Source: Agrobacterium larrymoorei
GTDB lineage: Bacteria > Pseudomonadota > Alphaproteobacteria > Rhizobiales > Rhizobiaceae
DNA length: 64,000 bases
Direction of reading: 5' to 3'
Assembly (NCBI RefSeq): GCF_005145045.1
Contig: NZ_CP039692.1
Coordinates: 372,001 to 436,000 of the forward strand
The stretch's first letter is position 1; every line of letters begins with the position of its first letter. A program made the translations under genes and the position numbers. Positions 32,709-41,485 of the stretch are shown one piece after another. The notes under the pieces are model-generated. The model had not been told where the DNA came from. It searched no databases and saw only the letters and a list, made by a program, of their open reading frames with translations.

Positions 32709-35054
32709 TCAGGTCAGTTCCTTTACCACCAGTTTAGAAAGGTCGGCGAGTATCTTTCGCTGGCCATCAGTCGCCTGATCGTGCGGTTTGAAATCCGCTA
32801 CGCAGACCGTGCCAACCACAAGGCCGCTATCCGGATCTACGATTGGAGCACCGGCGTAAAAGCGAAGTGCCGTCGGGCCTTGCACCAGCGGATTGGACTG
32901 GAAGCGGAGATCCGCGCGCGTGTCGCTGACGAACATCGGCTCCGTTCCGGCTATCGTGTAGCCGCAAAAGGCAATGTCGCGTGCAACGGTTTCAGCCTCT
33001 ATGCCGTGACGTCCGACAAGGGCCAGATCCTTATCACCGGCGAGCGTGACGAAGCCGATTGGGGTACCGAGAAGTTCAGCTGCACCGCGCGCGATGACGT
33101 TGAGGTTCTCCTTCGGCTTTTCCGCAAACCTCTGCCTATACGCCTCAACGGCCTCCAGCCGTTGTTCCTCAGCGAAAATGACGGGCAGGCCACTGGTGAA
33201 CTCTGCCGCATTCGACGCCAGCACCTTGTTGCGCCCCGTGCGTTTGGCTTCATAAAGAAGTCGGTCAGCCTCGGCGATCAGCGTCTTGACGTCGTGGATA
33301 CCATCGCTTCCTGCGGAACTGCAGCCTGCGCTGATTGTCACGTGGCCGAAACTGCTGGCGGAATGCTCGATCCCCAGTTCTGCGACTGCGGCCCTTATAC
33401 GCTCACCCAGGGCGAAAGCCTCTGCCTCACCGGCGCCCGGCATGATGACGGCGATTTCTTCTCCGCCATAACGGGCGCAGACATCGCTGCGCCGCGCGCT
33501 GCTGCGAACCGCCTGCGCAACCCGGCGCAGACAATCATCTCCGGCCTGATGTCCATAAGTGTCGTTGAAAAGCTTGAAACGATCCACGTCGATGAGAAGC
33601 AGCGAAAGATTTTCGCCGCCCGCATCGGTATTTCCATATTCCTCGGCCAGCACCTCATCGAACTGTCGGCGGTTGGCAAGTCCCGTCAAACCATCCGTGT
33701 TGGCGCGCCTTGCAAGCTCGGCATTTGCCTCCTCCAGCTTTGCTTCGGCAACCTTACGGCGGGAAATATCGCGCAGAACGACGATCAGGCTGTCATCTTC
33801 GACAACGAAACGATAACGCCCTTCCACCCAGACGTAGTGGCCATCCCGATGCTTCAGCCTGTAGATCGCTTCCACGGGAAAGGTGGAAACGCGCGCATCC
33901 TGCGCCACCTGCTGCACGAGCGGCCAATCGCTCGGGTGAATGATGCCACGCGCATTCGTGCCGACAAGTTCCTTCGGCTCCATGCCGAACATGTCACGCG
34001 AAGCCGGTGACACGTAGCGGCGTATCAGGTCCCTATCCAGCCGCACGATGACATCCGTCGCATTGTCCGCAAGCAGCCGATATTGCGCTTCGCTTCGGCG
34101 CGTCGTTTCCTCTGCGCGGATACGCGCGTTAAAGGCACGCCTGACCGCAACCGCCAGCGCAACCGTGGATGCACTGAGCAATGCAAGAACGACGCCTATC
34201 GTAACGGCCTGCTTGCGCCACGTTGCGAAAATCTGATCGTGCGAAAGCGCCACATTGAGGATCAGCGGACGCGGGCCCACATGCATGAAATTATAAAGCC
34301 GCATCACGCCATCGATGGCAGCAACGCCGGAAAACGATCCTGACGGTTCAGCCTGAAAACGCTTGATATTTTCAGAGGCGGAAAAATCCCGGCCGATTTG
34401 ATCCCCAATGTAGGGACTGCGCATGATCAGCACGCCGCTCTGAGAGAACAGGTTGATCGCGTCTCCATCCTTCAGGTTCATGCGTTTGAATAGATCCTGA
34501 AAATAGCTGAGCTTCAGCGTGGCAACGACAACACCGCCAAAACTGCCATCGGGCCTATCGATCCGCCTGCTCAAACCCAGAACATCGTCATCACCCGTCA
34601 GGCGCCGTTGGAACGGTGCGCTTATATAGAGCCCGGCATTTTCGCTCTTCAACTGCGCTTGAAAGTAGGAGCGATCCGAGAAATTATCGAGCCTTGGCGG
34701 CGCCGAGCCCGCATCCCTGACAACGTTACCCGCAGCATCCAGTACCAGAACGCTGGTGAAATAAGGCTCTTTCAGAACCTGATCGAAAAGAAGCGTCTGT
34801 TGCAGCGCAGGAGGGAGCGCGGCAAATTCGGGCTGCTCCACCTTCCTGACAATGCTTTCCAGCACGCCATCATAAGCATCCAGCCGACTGTCTATATCCT
34901 GTGAAAGCAGGGTAAGCAGGTTTTGAGCACCGGTATTGGCAATCGTCCAGCTATCTTTGCGCAACTGCACGAGCATGATCGCGGATGCACCGCAAAACCC
35001 GAGCATGAGAATTGCCACGAACAACCAATAGCGGCCGCGACTGAAAACCTGCAT
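32709..35054 (-). CDS. membrane diguanylate cyclase with dCache, PAS, GGDEF and C-terminal GAF domains
   Basis: A 781-residue signalling protein. Transmembrane segments at about 10-29 and 283-305 enclose a periplasmic dCache-like sensor. Then follow a PAS domain (about 320-445), a GGDEF domain (about 450-615) with IDVDRFKLFNDTYGHQAGDD and active-site GGEEI, and an RRSD inhibitory site five residues before it. Residues from about 630 form a GAF domain (ELLGTPIGFVTLAG, FYAGAPIVDPDSGLVVGTVCVAD). It should make cyclic di-GMP with product feedback. A GAF domain after GGDEF is unusual, since sensors normally precede the output domain. No EAL domain is present. Confidence 0.92.
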   Translation of the reverse strand: MQVFSRGRYWLFVAILMLGFCGASAIMLVQLRKDSWTIANTGAQNLLTLLSQDIDSRLDAYDGVLESIVRKVEQPEFAALPPALQQTLLFDQVLKEPYFTSVLVLDAAGNVVRDAGSAPPRLDNFSDRSYFQAQLKSENAGLYISAPFQRRLTGDDDVLGLSRRIDRPDGSFGGVVVATLKLSYFQDLFKRMNLKDGDAINLFSQSGVLIMRSPYIGDQIGRDFSASENIKRFQAEPSGSFSGVAAIDGVMRLYNFMHVGPRPLILNVALSHDQIFATWRKQAVTIGVVLALLSASTVALAVAVRRAFNARIRAEETTRRSEAQYRLLADNATDVIVRLDRDLIRRYVSPASRDMFGMEPKELVGTNARGIIHPSDWPLVQQVAQDARVSTFPVEAIYRLKHRDGHYVWVEGRYRFVVEDDSLIVVLRDISRRKVAEAKLEEANAELARRANTDGLTGLANRRQFDEVLAEEYGNTDAGGENLSLLLIDVDRFKLFNDTYGHQAGDDCLRRVAQAVRSSARRSDVCARYGGEEIAVIMPGAGEAEAFALGERIRAAVAELGIEHSASSFGHVTISAGCSSAGSDGIHDVKTLIAEADRLLYEAKRTGRNKVLASNAAEFTSGLPVIFAEEQRLEAVEAYRQRFAEKPKENLNVIARGAAELLGTPIGFVTLAGDKDLALVGRHGIEAETVARDIAFCGYTIAGTEPMFVSDTRADLRFQSNPLVQGPTALRFYAGAPIVDPDSGLVVGTVCVADFKPHDQATDGQRKILADLSKLVVKELT

Positions 35055-35233
35055 GTGCCCTCCGGTTTACACCTCACTTTTACCTTCCATCCGCACGAAA
35101 CGGGGAAGGCTTAAGAACTGGCACATTAGCGGACGACCAATAAGGAAGTGTCAATAGTTTCTATCAAGAATTGGAGAGAACCACGGCTGCACGCGGTAGA
35201 ATTGCCCGGATTTGCCTTGGGCGCGATGAGCCA

Positions 35234-36415
35234 TTACGCCAGTCTGAAGCGACGCTTTACGTAAAGCCCGAAGGCCGCCCCTAAACCGCAGAAAATCAGG
35301 AATATCCATCCCGAAAGAGCACCTGCATGAATGCCTGAGAGCAACACACCAACGGTACAGCCGAGGGCCGTCATACCGCCCCAGCCCATCAGCACACCGC
35401 CAAGCAAGCGCGATGCAACACCGCTTCTGGATGGCCATGAGGGTCTGAACTGGCCAGCAACAAGCGCCGAAGCAAAGCTTGCGACTATCAATCCGGCAAC
35501 AAAGACGCCGTTTGGAGAAAGAACCGTTGTTTTGATCGCACTGATCCAGCCGCGCACAGTATCCAGACCCGCTAGAGTTTCAGGCAGCAAAGCACCCGAC
35601 GTTCCAGCCGTTCTAACGATGCTTCCAAGTTCAGCGGTCACGCCGAGTGGCATGACGCGGAAATAGGCAAAGGCACTGATCGCCGCGACAAGAATGCCGG
35701 TAATGACGGGAGGCCAACGATGGACGAAGATTGCCTTGATCGCCTGTTTTAACCTGTCTTCGCTGTTTTGGACGGGCGCGGTATCCCCGCTTTTATCCAG
35801 ATGAAGAACAGTGGCAATGAGGCCGGACAGGATTGCCAGTGCGAGAAAGAGTGCTGCACCATAGCCGAGATGGTACGGCAGCCAGACAGGCACATCATCG
35901 AACACGCTGACCGTATAAAGCGTGTTCCAGCTGAGAAACGCCAGTAGGAAGCCGAAGGCCGCGCCGATGATCGCGACGCTGGATCCGAATGCTCCTTCGC
36001 CCAGCCGATAAAAGTGGCCGGAGAGGCACGACCCCGACAATGCGGTACCGATGCCGAAAACGGCAGATGCGAGGGCAAGAACGGGACCGACCGGGCCGAT
36101 ATGCGCATTGGGCGGCAGGCGATCCGGCTGAGGCACCGGCACCCAAGCCATCATGACGATCTGATAAAAGACGACGCCGACAAGCAGCGCGACAAGGATT
36201 GCCAGTACACCATCGGAACGCCGGTTCTCCACCAAGTCCCTGAAGTTGCAAAGAAAGCAGAAGCGTCCGCGCTGAAGCACCACGCCGAACGCAGCACCGG
36301 CCAGAAGAGAAAAGGAAAGTTGTCTTCCATTGTCCAGCGTCGCCACCCAGTGGCTGGAAGCAACGAGCAGGACGAGAATGACGGCTGACGCCAGCCGAGG
36401 ATATAGGGCGTTCAT
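35234..36415 (-). CDS. YeeE/YedE family thiosulfate/sulfur-compound transporter
   Basis: A 393-residue membrane protein with about ten hydrophobic helices and Cys-bearing motifs: RGRFCFLCNFRDLVENR, LSGSCLSGHFYRLGEG and TALGCTVGVLLSGIHAGALSGW. These recall the TsuA/YeeE thiosulfate channel where conserved Cys residues relay the substrate. It is downstream of a periplasmic rhodanese in the same direction (71-bp gap with a hairpin). Together they could transfer or import reduced sulfur. The alkylcysteine operon starts 1.3 kb upstream. Confidence 0.88.
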   Translation of the reverse strand: MNALYPRLASAVILVLLVASSHWVATLDNGRQLSFSLLAGAAFGVVLQRGRFCFLCNFRDLVENRRSDGVLAILVALLVGVVFYQIVMMAWVPVPQPDRLPPNAHIGPVGPVLALASAVFGIGTALSGSCLSGHFYRLGEGAFGSSVAIIGAAFGFLLAFLSWNTLYTVSVFDDVPVWLPYHLGYGAALFLALAILSGLIATVLHLDKSGDTAPVQNSEDRLKQAIKAIFVHRWPPVITGILVAAISAFAYFRVMPLGVTAELGSIVRTAGTSGALLPETLAGLDTVRGWISAIKTTVLSPNGVFVAGLIVASFASALVAGQFRPSWPSRSGVASRLLGGVLMGWGGMTALGCTVGVLLSGIHAGALSGWIFLIFCGLGAAFGLYVKRRFRLA

Positions 36416-36446
36416 CGATGACCGGATTGATGTGGACTGAATGATA

Positions 36447-36470
36447 TTGGCGCGCTTCTCAGCGCGCCAA
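36447..36470 (-). terminator. hairpin between rhodanese and YeeE genes
   Basis: TTGGCGCGC (36447-36455) pairs perfectly with GCGCGCCAA (36462-36470). It lies 17 bp beyond the rhodanese stop and before the YeeE start, so it may cut or attenuate read-through; no long T run is present. Confidence 0.6.
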
Positions 36471-36486
36471 ATTGCCTGCAGCGACT

Positions 36487-37416
36487 TTACTTACCGGTCC
36501 AGACAGTTCCGGTAGGATTGCTGATCGGCACGCCGACCGCATTTCCATATTCCGTCCAGGAGCCATCGTAATTGCGCACATCATAGCCAAGAATTTTCTT
36601 CAGAGCGAACCATGTATGGCTCGAGCGCTCGCCGATGCGGCAATAGGTGATGATGGGTGCGGAGCCGTCGATACCCTTTTCAGCATAGATCGCCTTGATT
36701 TCCGCCGCCGTTTTGAAAGTCCCATCCTTATTGACGATGGTTCCCCACGGCACATTCACAGCGCCGGGAATGTGGCCTGCGCGCACGGAAAGCTCCTTAA
36801 CACCATCTGGCGCGAAGATTTTGCCGGAATATTCGTCCGAAGAGCGGATATCGATCAGCTTGACGTTATGCTTGCCTTCTGCGACCGCGACAACATCAAC
36901 GAAGCGGGCACGAACGGCTGGATCGCGTTCGGCAATCGCGAGCGTCGTCGCCTTTGCATTCGGCACGGAAGTATCCAGCGGCAGACCTTCGGCCTCCCAG
37001 ATTTTGCGACCACCATCAAGAAGCTTCACGCGGTCGCCAAGTCCGTAGGTTTCGAAAATCCAGGCACCCCAGGCAGCAAACCAGTTGTTGTTATCACCAT
37101 AAAGAACAATCGTGGTGTCTTCGGCGACGCCAGCCTTTTGCAGCAGCGTCTGGAAGTTTTCCTTGGCCGCAATATCGCGCCGTTCCCGATCCACCAGATC
37201 AGTATGCCAATTGAGGTTGGCGGCACCAGGAATATGCCCGCGCTCATAAACGCCAGTATCGACACTGACCTCGAATATCTTGACCTTCGGATTCTCAAGA
37301 TTGCTCTTCAGCCACTCCGCCGTAACGAGGGCATCCGATGCACTCGCCGTTGCGAAAGATGCGGCGGAAAGGAAGAATCCTGCCAGCCCTGAAGCAATAA
37401 ACTTTAACTTAGACAC
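36487..37416 (-). CDS. periplasmic tandem-rhodanese sulfurtransferase
   Basis: A 309-residue protein with a signal peptide (FIASGLAGFFLSAASFATASA) and two rhodanese domains. The first, about 30-160, lacks the Cys (LYGDNNNWFAAWGAW); the second, about 180-305, carries the catalytic loop YCRIGERSSHTWF with its Cys. That division is normal for thiosulfate/3-mercaptopyruvate sulfurtransferases. GTG at 37416 is preferred, with a GGGG-rich ribosome site; an upstream in-frame ATG at 37458 would bury the signal. Export places sulfur transfer in the periplasm, next to the transporter encoded downstream. Confidence 0.85.
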   Translation of the reverse strand: MSKLKFIASGLAGFFLSAASFATASASDALVTAEWLKSNLENPKVKIFEVSVDTGVYERGHIPGAANLNWHTDLVDRERRDIAAKENFQTLLQKAGVAEDTTIVLYGDNNNWFAAWGAWIFETYGLGDRVKLLDGGRKIWEAEGLPLDTSVPNAKATTLAIAERDPAVRARFVDVVAVAEGKHNVKLIDIRSSDEYSGKIFAPDGVKELSVRAGHIPGAVNVPWGTIVNKDGTFKTAAEIKAIYAEKGIDGSAPIITYCRIGERSSHTWFALKKILGYDVRNYDGSWTEYGNAVGVPISNPTGTVWTGK

Positions 37417-37765
37417 GTCCCTACCCCTTGTTGCGTGATGACCAGCAGAAGGTGGCAAAATCGGAGAGAGAAACGAAGAAATCTTATTCTATAATTTTTA
37501 TGGATTACGGATGCAAAGACCGAAAAACAATCAAAGAGAGAAATTCAGCGTAAAGAGGCTACAAAACCCCCAAATTACATCTTTTGGTATACGGCACTCA
37601 TCTGAGACTTAGCACAAGCAGGCGGAAACCAGCCTTCCTTACGGCAACGTAGGGCGGCGCGGAAAGTGTTCGTCGGAATGCCTAATACGACCCCCATTCA
37701 TCGGCCTATGCCGCAACGTTGGAAGGTTCAAGTTAAACTCGCTCCTTTCCACCGGGAGAAGGCCT
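37417..37765. other. intergenic stretch of about 350 bp
   Basis: Between the rhodanese start and the end of the alkylcysteine operon. AT-rich blocks near 37480-37580 are probably the rhodanese promoter. I see no gene, RNA or clear terminator here. Confidence 0.5.
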
Positions 37766-38782
37766 CTACACGGCCTTCAACTGTCCGGTCGCCGGTAGGC
37801 GGATAAAGGCATTGGAGAAATCCCGGATGATCTGCAGATAATCTTCCGCCTGAAATTCATAAGGCAGTTCAAGGCGAAACTCGGAAACGAGAGGGACGAC
37901 CGGATCATTGGCCAGCGCTTCGAGGATTTCGTCGGTCGTGCCGATGATATCGGGCAGGAACAATGTCCGTCTCGGTCCATGGGCCTGGCCGGTGCGTTTG
38001 TTTCGCTCTTCGACAAACTCGCGGTATCGACGGCGTGTAGCAGCGCTGGCGCTGTCGGTAGGCAGAATGACGCGGCCAAGCGCTACACGGGCGGGGCGTA
38101 TGTGGGACCATGATGACCTGAAGCGGTCGATCAGCGCCGCTTGTGCTGTGTGAAAATCGTCAGTGCCCTCGCCGCTGATGATGTTTCCGGTCAGAAGATT
38201 GAAGCCTGCCTGCCCGGCCCATTTCGCCGAGCTCTGGGAACCGCCGCCATACCACAGTCTCTCCGTCAATCCTTCTGCGCGCGGGCGCAGACGAGGCTGC
38301 TGGTTTCCGGCAGCATTTCCGGCCTCCGCCTCGTTGGATAGAGGGTTTGACCGTAAGGCTTCGGCGAGTTTTTCCGCCCGCTTGTGACTGTAATCAGCGT
38401 CTTCCGCCCTGTCGGTGAACTGCGATATGAGATGCGCAAATGGCGGGGCGCCAACGGATACGCCGACGTTCAGGCGCCCGCGCGAAAGAACGTCTACGGT
38501 TGCCAGGTCTTCCGCGAGCCGGAACGGGTTTTCGTAGCCGAGCTGAATGACCGCCGTTCCCAAACCAATAGTCCTGGTGCGCTGCGAGGCAGCGGCGAGA
38601 AATGTGGCAGCGGATGAAACCCCACGCTCCAGATGCCGCTGGCGTACCAGTGCAGTATGATAGCCGAGTGCCTCTCCCTGTTCGAAAAGGCCAAGCGTCT
38701 CTTCCAGCCCCTTGGCCGGATCATCATCCATGTAATTACCCGGAACGAGGAAGGAAAAATTCTTGATATGCGAGAGCGACAT
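37766..38782 (-). CDS. LLM class flavin-dependent oxidoreductase (luciferase-like), operon gene 9
   Basis: A 338-residue luciferase-like monooxygenase, last gene of the nine-gene operon. NFSFLVPGNY, GYHTALVRQRHLERGVSSAATFLAAASQRT, LGTAVIQLGYENPFRLAEDLATVDVLSRGRLNVGVSVG and WYGGGSQSSAKWAGQAGFNLL are family landmarks of the TIM-barrel FMNH2-dependent enzymes. The start at 38782 follows GGAGG. It could oxidise a sulfur-bound carbon to release a thiol or sulfite; the substrate is unknown. Two further LLM genes head the operon. Confidence 0.87.
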   Translation of the reverse strand: MSLSHIKNFSFLVPGNYMDDDPAKGLEETLGLFEQGEALGYHTALVRQRHLERGVSSAATFLAAASQRTRTIGLGTAVIQLGYENPFRLAEDLATVDVLSRGRLNVGVSVGAPPFAHLISQFTDRAEDADYSHKRAEKLAEALRSNPLSNEAEAGNAAGNQQPRLRPRAEGLTERLWYGGGSQSSAKWAGQAGFNLLTGNIISGEGTDDFHTAQAALIDRFRSSWSHIRPARVALGRVILPTDSASAATRRRYREFVEERNKRTGQAHGPRRTLFLPDIIGTTDEILEALANDPVVPLVSEFRLELPYEFQAEDYLQIIRDFSNAFIRLPATGQLKAV

Positions 38783-38819
38783 GGCGTCCTCCAATTTGCC
38801 TGAATTGGGAATGAGACGG

Positions 38820-39446
38820 CTATGCCGCGGTCTGGGAATAGCGATTGAAGCGAGACAATATCTTTGCCTCCTGCTCCGCCTTGATCAAACGGACGCGCTC
38901 TGTCGCTTCCTCGAAGGACGTTGCTGGCAAATATGCCTTCGTTTCGACGCTATGACCACGGGCTGCGCCGATGCCTTTTTCGAAAGGCAGCGAGCGATAA
39001 AGCTGCGGATCGGCATCCAGATCGAAGAGAGGGCGATATCCGAGCGACAGATAAAGGCCAACCGCCTCCGGCTGGCGGAAGCCGGTGGTGAGATAGGCGC
39101 GGGTGTAACCAAGCTCTGCCGCGCTTTCCTCGAGAGCCACCATAATGCGCCGGGCGAGCCCTTGCCGCCTTAGCTCCGGGTGGCTCCAGACCCGCTTGAT
39201 TTCCACCGTCTCATCATCATGGCTCATAAAGGCGCCACCGGCGATGGTTTCGCCATTGCGTTGAAGCAGAAGGAAATCGCCGAGCGGTGGCGCAAACAGG
39301 TCAACCGGATAACGCTCCAGTTCCGAGCGTGCACCGCCCGGCCTGTTTTCCACGCCGTAGCGCCCGTCATATTCACGGATCAGCCCTTCGACCAAAGCTT
39401 GTGCAGCGGGCGCGTTCGGAGCCGAACGAATAACGATCTCTACCAT
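38820..39446 (-). CDS. GNAT family N-acetyltransferase, operon gene 8
   Basis: A 208-residue acetyl-CoA transferase. RVWSHPELRRQGLARRIMVALEE holds the acetyl-CoA pyrophosphate loop (RRQGLA), and [25 protein letters not shown] is the C-terminal binding region. Start MVEIVIRS at 39446 follows GAGGATGG. It is a clear paralogue of the protein at 43306 (both contain [15 protein letters not shown] and SLPFEK). In alkylcysteine salvage a GNAT N-acetylates the imported S-alkylcysteine before C-S cleavage; two copies suggest two substrate classes. Confidence 0.87.
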   Translation of the reverse strand: MVEIVIRSAPNAPAAQALVEGLIREYDGRYGVENRPGGARSELERYPVDLFAPPLGDFLLLQRNGETIAGGAFMSHDDETVEIKRVWSHPELRRQGLARRIMVALEESAAELGYTRAYLTTGFRQPEAVGLYLSLGYRPLFDLDADPQLYRSLPFEKGIGAARGHSVETKAYLPATSFEEATERVRLIKAEQEAKILSRFNRYSQTAA

Positions 39447-39495
39447 CAGACCATCCTCAATTGACAGAATTGGATTTGCCGTCGCCTCGGCGTTC

Positions 39496-40434
39496 TCAGC
39501 TTTTGGGCAGACCCGGCGGATTGGTGCGGGATTCCGGTAGCGCCTCTTCGGAAAGCTGCCAGCGCGCCAATATCCTTGCATAGGCACCGCTTTTGATGAG
39601 GTTATTGGTGGCAAGCGTCAGCGCGTCCGCAAGGCCGGAGCCCTTACGGGTGGTGATCGCCACATCCGAACGTTCCGGCCAGCCCGCAGCCAGCGTGCCG
39701 ACCCGCTTGATATTCTTGTCTCGTGCGGCAATGAAGACCAGCTGTGCGTGTGGTTGGACGATGACGTCCGCACGGCCTGCGGCCAACGCGACAAGGCTCG
39801 TTGCCTCGTCATCGTAATATTGAAGCTCCAGCGGCTTCAGTCCGGCAGCAACATTTTGATCGTTCCATTTCAGGAGAATACGTTCCTGATTGGTGCTGGC
39901 ACCCACGATGATCCGCAGACCGGCAGCGTCTTTCGGCTCATTAATGGCGGTGATGCCGCTATCCGACCTCACGAAAAAGCCGTGCAGCCCTTGCCTGTAA
40001 GTCGAGAAATCGAACTTTTCCTTGCGCAACTCCGTCACGCCGACATTGGATATAACCGCGTCGTATTTGCCGGAGGTCAGTCCCAACGGCCAATCGGCCC
40101 AGGCCACGGGCACCAGTTCCAGTTCGAGCCCGAGGCTCTCGGCTATGGCCGAAGCGTAATCCAGGTCCGCACCCACCACGGTTCTGGCGTCGGTCGCATA
40201 GGTTGCCAAAGGCGGGCCGCCGGGCGCGACGGCGACCGTAAACTTTCCCGCGGTTACGAACTTGAAATCCTTCGGTACCGCAGCGATGGCCGCATTATCA
40301 CGCTCCACGTGAATACGTCCGCTTTGGGCGGGTGAAAGGTCAAACGCATCATCCGCCGAGAATGCAATACTGGCACTTGCAGATGCCATCACGATGGAGG
40401 CAAAGACTGAAAGGAAATTGACTTTGACGAACAT
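39496..40434 (-). CDS. amino-acid ABC substrate-binding protein (family 3), copy 2
   Basis: A 312-residue family-3 periplasmic binding protein with a signal peptide ending near AFSADDAF. The mature part has the polar-amino-acid pattern: KFTVAVAPGGPPLATYATDARTVVGADLDYASAIAESLG, SGKYDAVISNVGVTELRKEKFDFSTYR. It is paralogous to the protein at 40516 and shares its TNPPGLPKS tail. It keeps the KYDAVISN motif that Bacillus cystine/alkylcysteine binding proteins also have. Two binding proteins for one permease widen the substrate range. Confidence 0.88.
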   Translation of the reverse strand: MFVKVNFLSVFASIVMASASASIAFSADDAFDLSPAQSGRIHVERDNAAIAAVPKDFKFVTAGKFTVAVAPGGPPLATYATDARTVVGADLDYASAIAESLGLELELVPVAWADWPLGLTSGKYDAVISNVGVTELRKEKFDFSTYRQGLHGFFVRSDSGITAINEPKDAAGLRIIVGASTNQERILLKWNDQNVAAGLKPLELQYYDDEATSLVALAAGRADVIVQPHAQLVFIAARDKNIKRVGTLAAGWPERSDVAITTRKGSGLADALTLATNNLIKSGAYARILARWQLSEEALPESRTNPPGLPKS

Positions 40435-40515
40435 GAGCTATTTCCGCCGTTGGATGTGAAGAAGCAGCGCAGGCGGGAGGAGCCCGCGCTGCTGGCTGAG
40501 GAGACGAGCTTCAAC

Positions 40516-41457
40516 TCAGCTTTTTGGCAGGCCCGGCGGGTTGGTGCGGGATTCCGTGATACCCTCAGAAGCAAGGTTCCATCTGGCCAGAACCTTGCCA
40601 TATGTGCCATTCTTGATCTGCGCGTTCAGCGCGGCGGTTACCGCATCGGCGAGCCCGGAACCCTTTTTCGTTGCAACGGCAATTTCCGCTGCTTCCGGCC
40701 AGCCGCCTGAAAATGTGCCAGCAAGCTTTGTTTTCTTGACGGTCGCAGCCTCATAGGCGGCTGTTGCATTCGGGCCGAGATATGCATCCGCACGACCAGA
40801 TTGCAGCGCGACGTTAAGCGCGCCCTGATCGTCATAATACTGGATTTCGGTATCGGCCAAGCCCTTGGCCTTGTTCTGCTCGATCCATTTCAGCAGGATT
40901 TGCTCCTGATTGGTGGCAGCGCCAACGATCACCTTCAAACCTGCTACATCTTCGGGCTTGGAGACCTTTTCCAGCTTGCTGTTGTTGCTGGCAACATAGA
41001 TACCCAGCAGGTCGTTGCGGTAGCTTGAGAAATCGAATTTCTCCTTGCGGGCCTCGGTCACGGTAACGTTGGAAATCACCGCGTCGTATTTGCCCGAAGC
41101 TAGACCAAGCGGCCAGTCCGCCCAGGCAATGGGAACGAGCTGGAGTTCAAGCCCAAGACTGTCTGCAACGATCTGCGCAAAGTCCGGCTCGACGCCGATG
41201 GCTGTCTTCGCATCGCTGGCATAATCCACCAATGGCAGTTTGAACGGCACCGTCGCGACGGTCAGCTTACCCTTGGTTATGAATTTGTAATCGGCGGGAA
41301 TGAGCTTTGCTGCCGCCTCCACCTTCTCCGCCCGGGGCCGGTCCTTCTGCTCTGGGGAGATATCCGCCTCTTGTGCGTGCGCCAGCGGGGCGAGCGTGAG
41401 CGCAGCCGTCAACAGACCGCCGCCGATGACCGACAGCAATTTCGTTCTGGAATTCAT
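40516..41457 (-). CDS. amino-acid ABC substrate-binding protein (family 3), copy 1
   Basis: A 313-residue family-3 binding protein; signal peptide residues 1-28 end in LAHA. Binding-domain motifs are KLTVATVPFKLPLVDYASDAKTAIGVEPDFAQIVADSLG and SGKYDAVISNVTVTEARKEKFDFSSYRN. The start MNSRTK at 41457 follows AAAGGAA and is chosen over a longer frame that runs into the ATPase. It lies 28 bp after the permease-ATPase gene. Expected ligand: S-substituted cysteine or cystine-like amino acid; inferred from the operon. Confidence 0.89.
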   Translation of the reverse strand: MNSRTKLLSVIGGGLLTAALTLAPLAHAQEADISPEQKDRPRAEKVEAAAKLIPADYKFITKGKLTVATVPFKLPLVDYASDAKTAIGVEPDFAQIVADSLGLELQLVPIAWADWPLGLASGKYDAVISNVTVTEARKEKFDFSSYRNDLLGIYVASNNSKLEKVSKPEDVAGLKVIVGAATNQEQILLKWIEQNKAKGLADTEIQYYDDQGALNVALQSGRADAYLGPNATAAYEAATVKKTKLAGTFSGGWPEAAEIAVATKKGSGLADAVTAALNAQIKNGTYGKVLARWNLASEGITESRTNPPGLPKS

Positions 41458-41485
41458 AATGAGGGTTCCTTTGTTTGAGCGTTGT

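Noticed and set aside
32700..34010. 436-residue open frame antisense to the diguanylate cyclase
   Set aside because: Lies over PAS, GGDEF and GAF domains of a certain gene; typical high-GC shadow frame.
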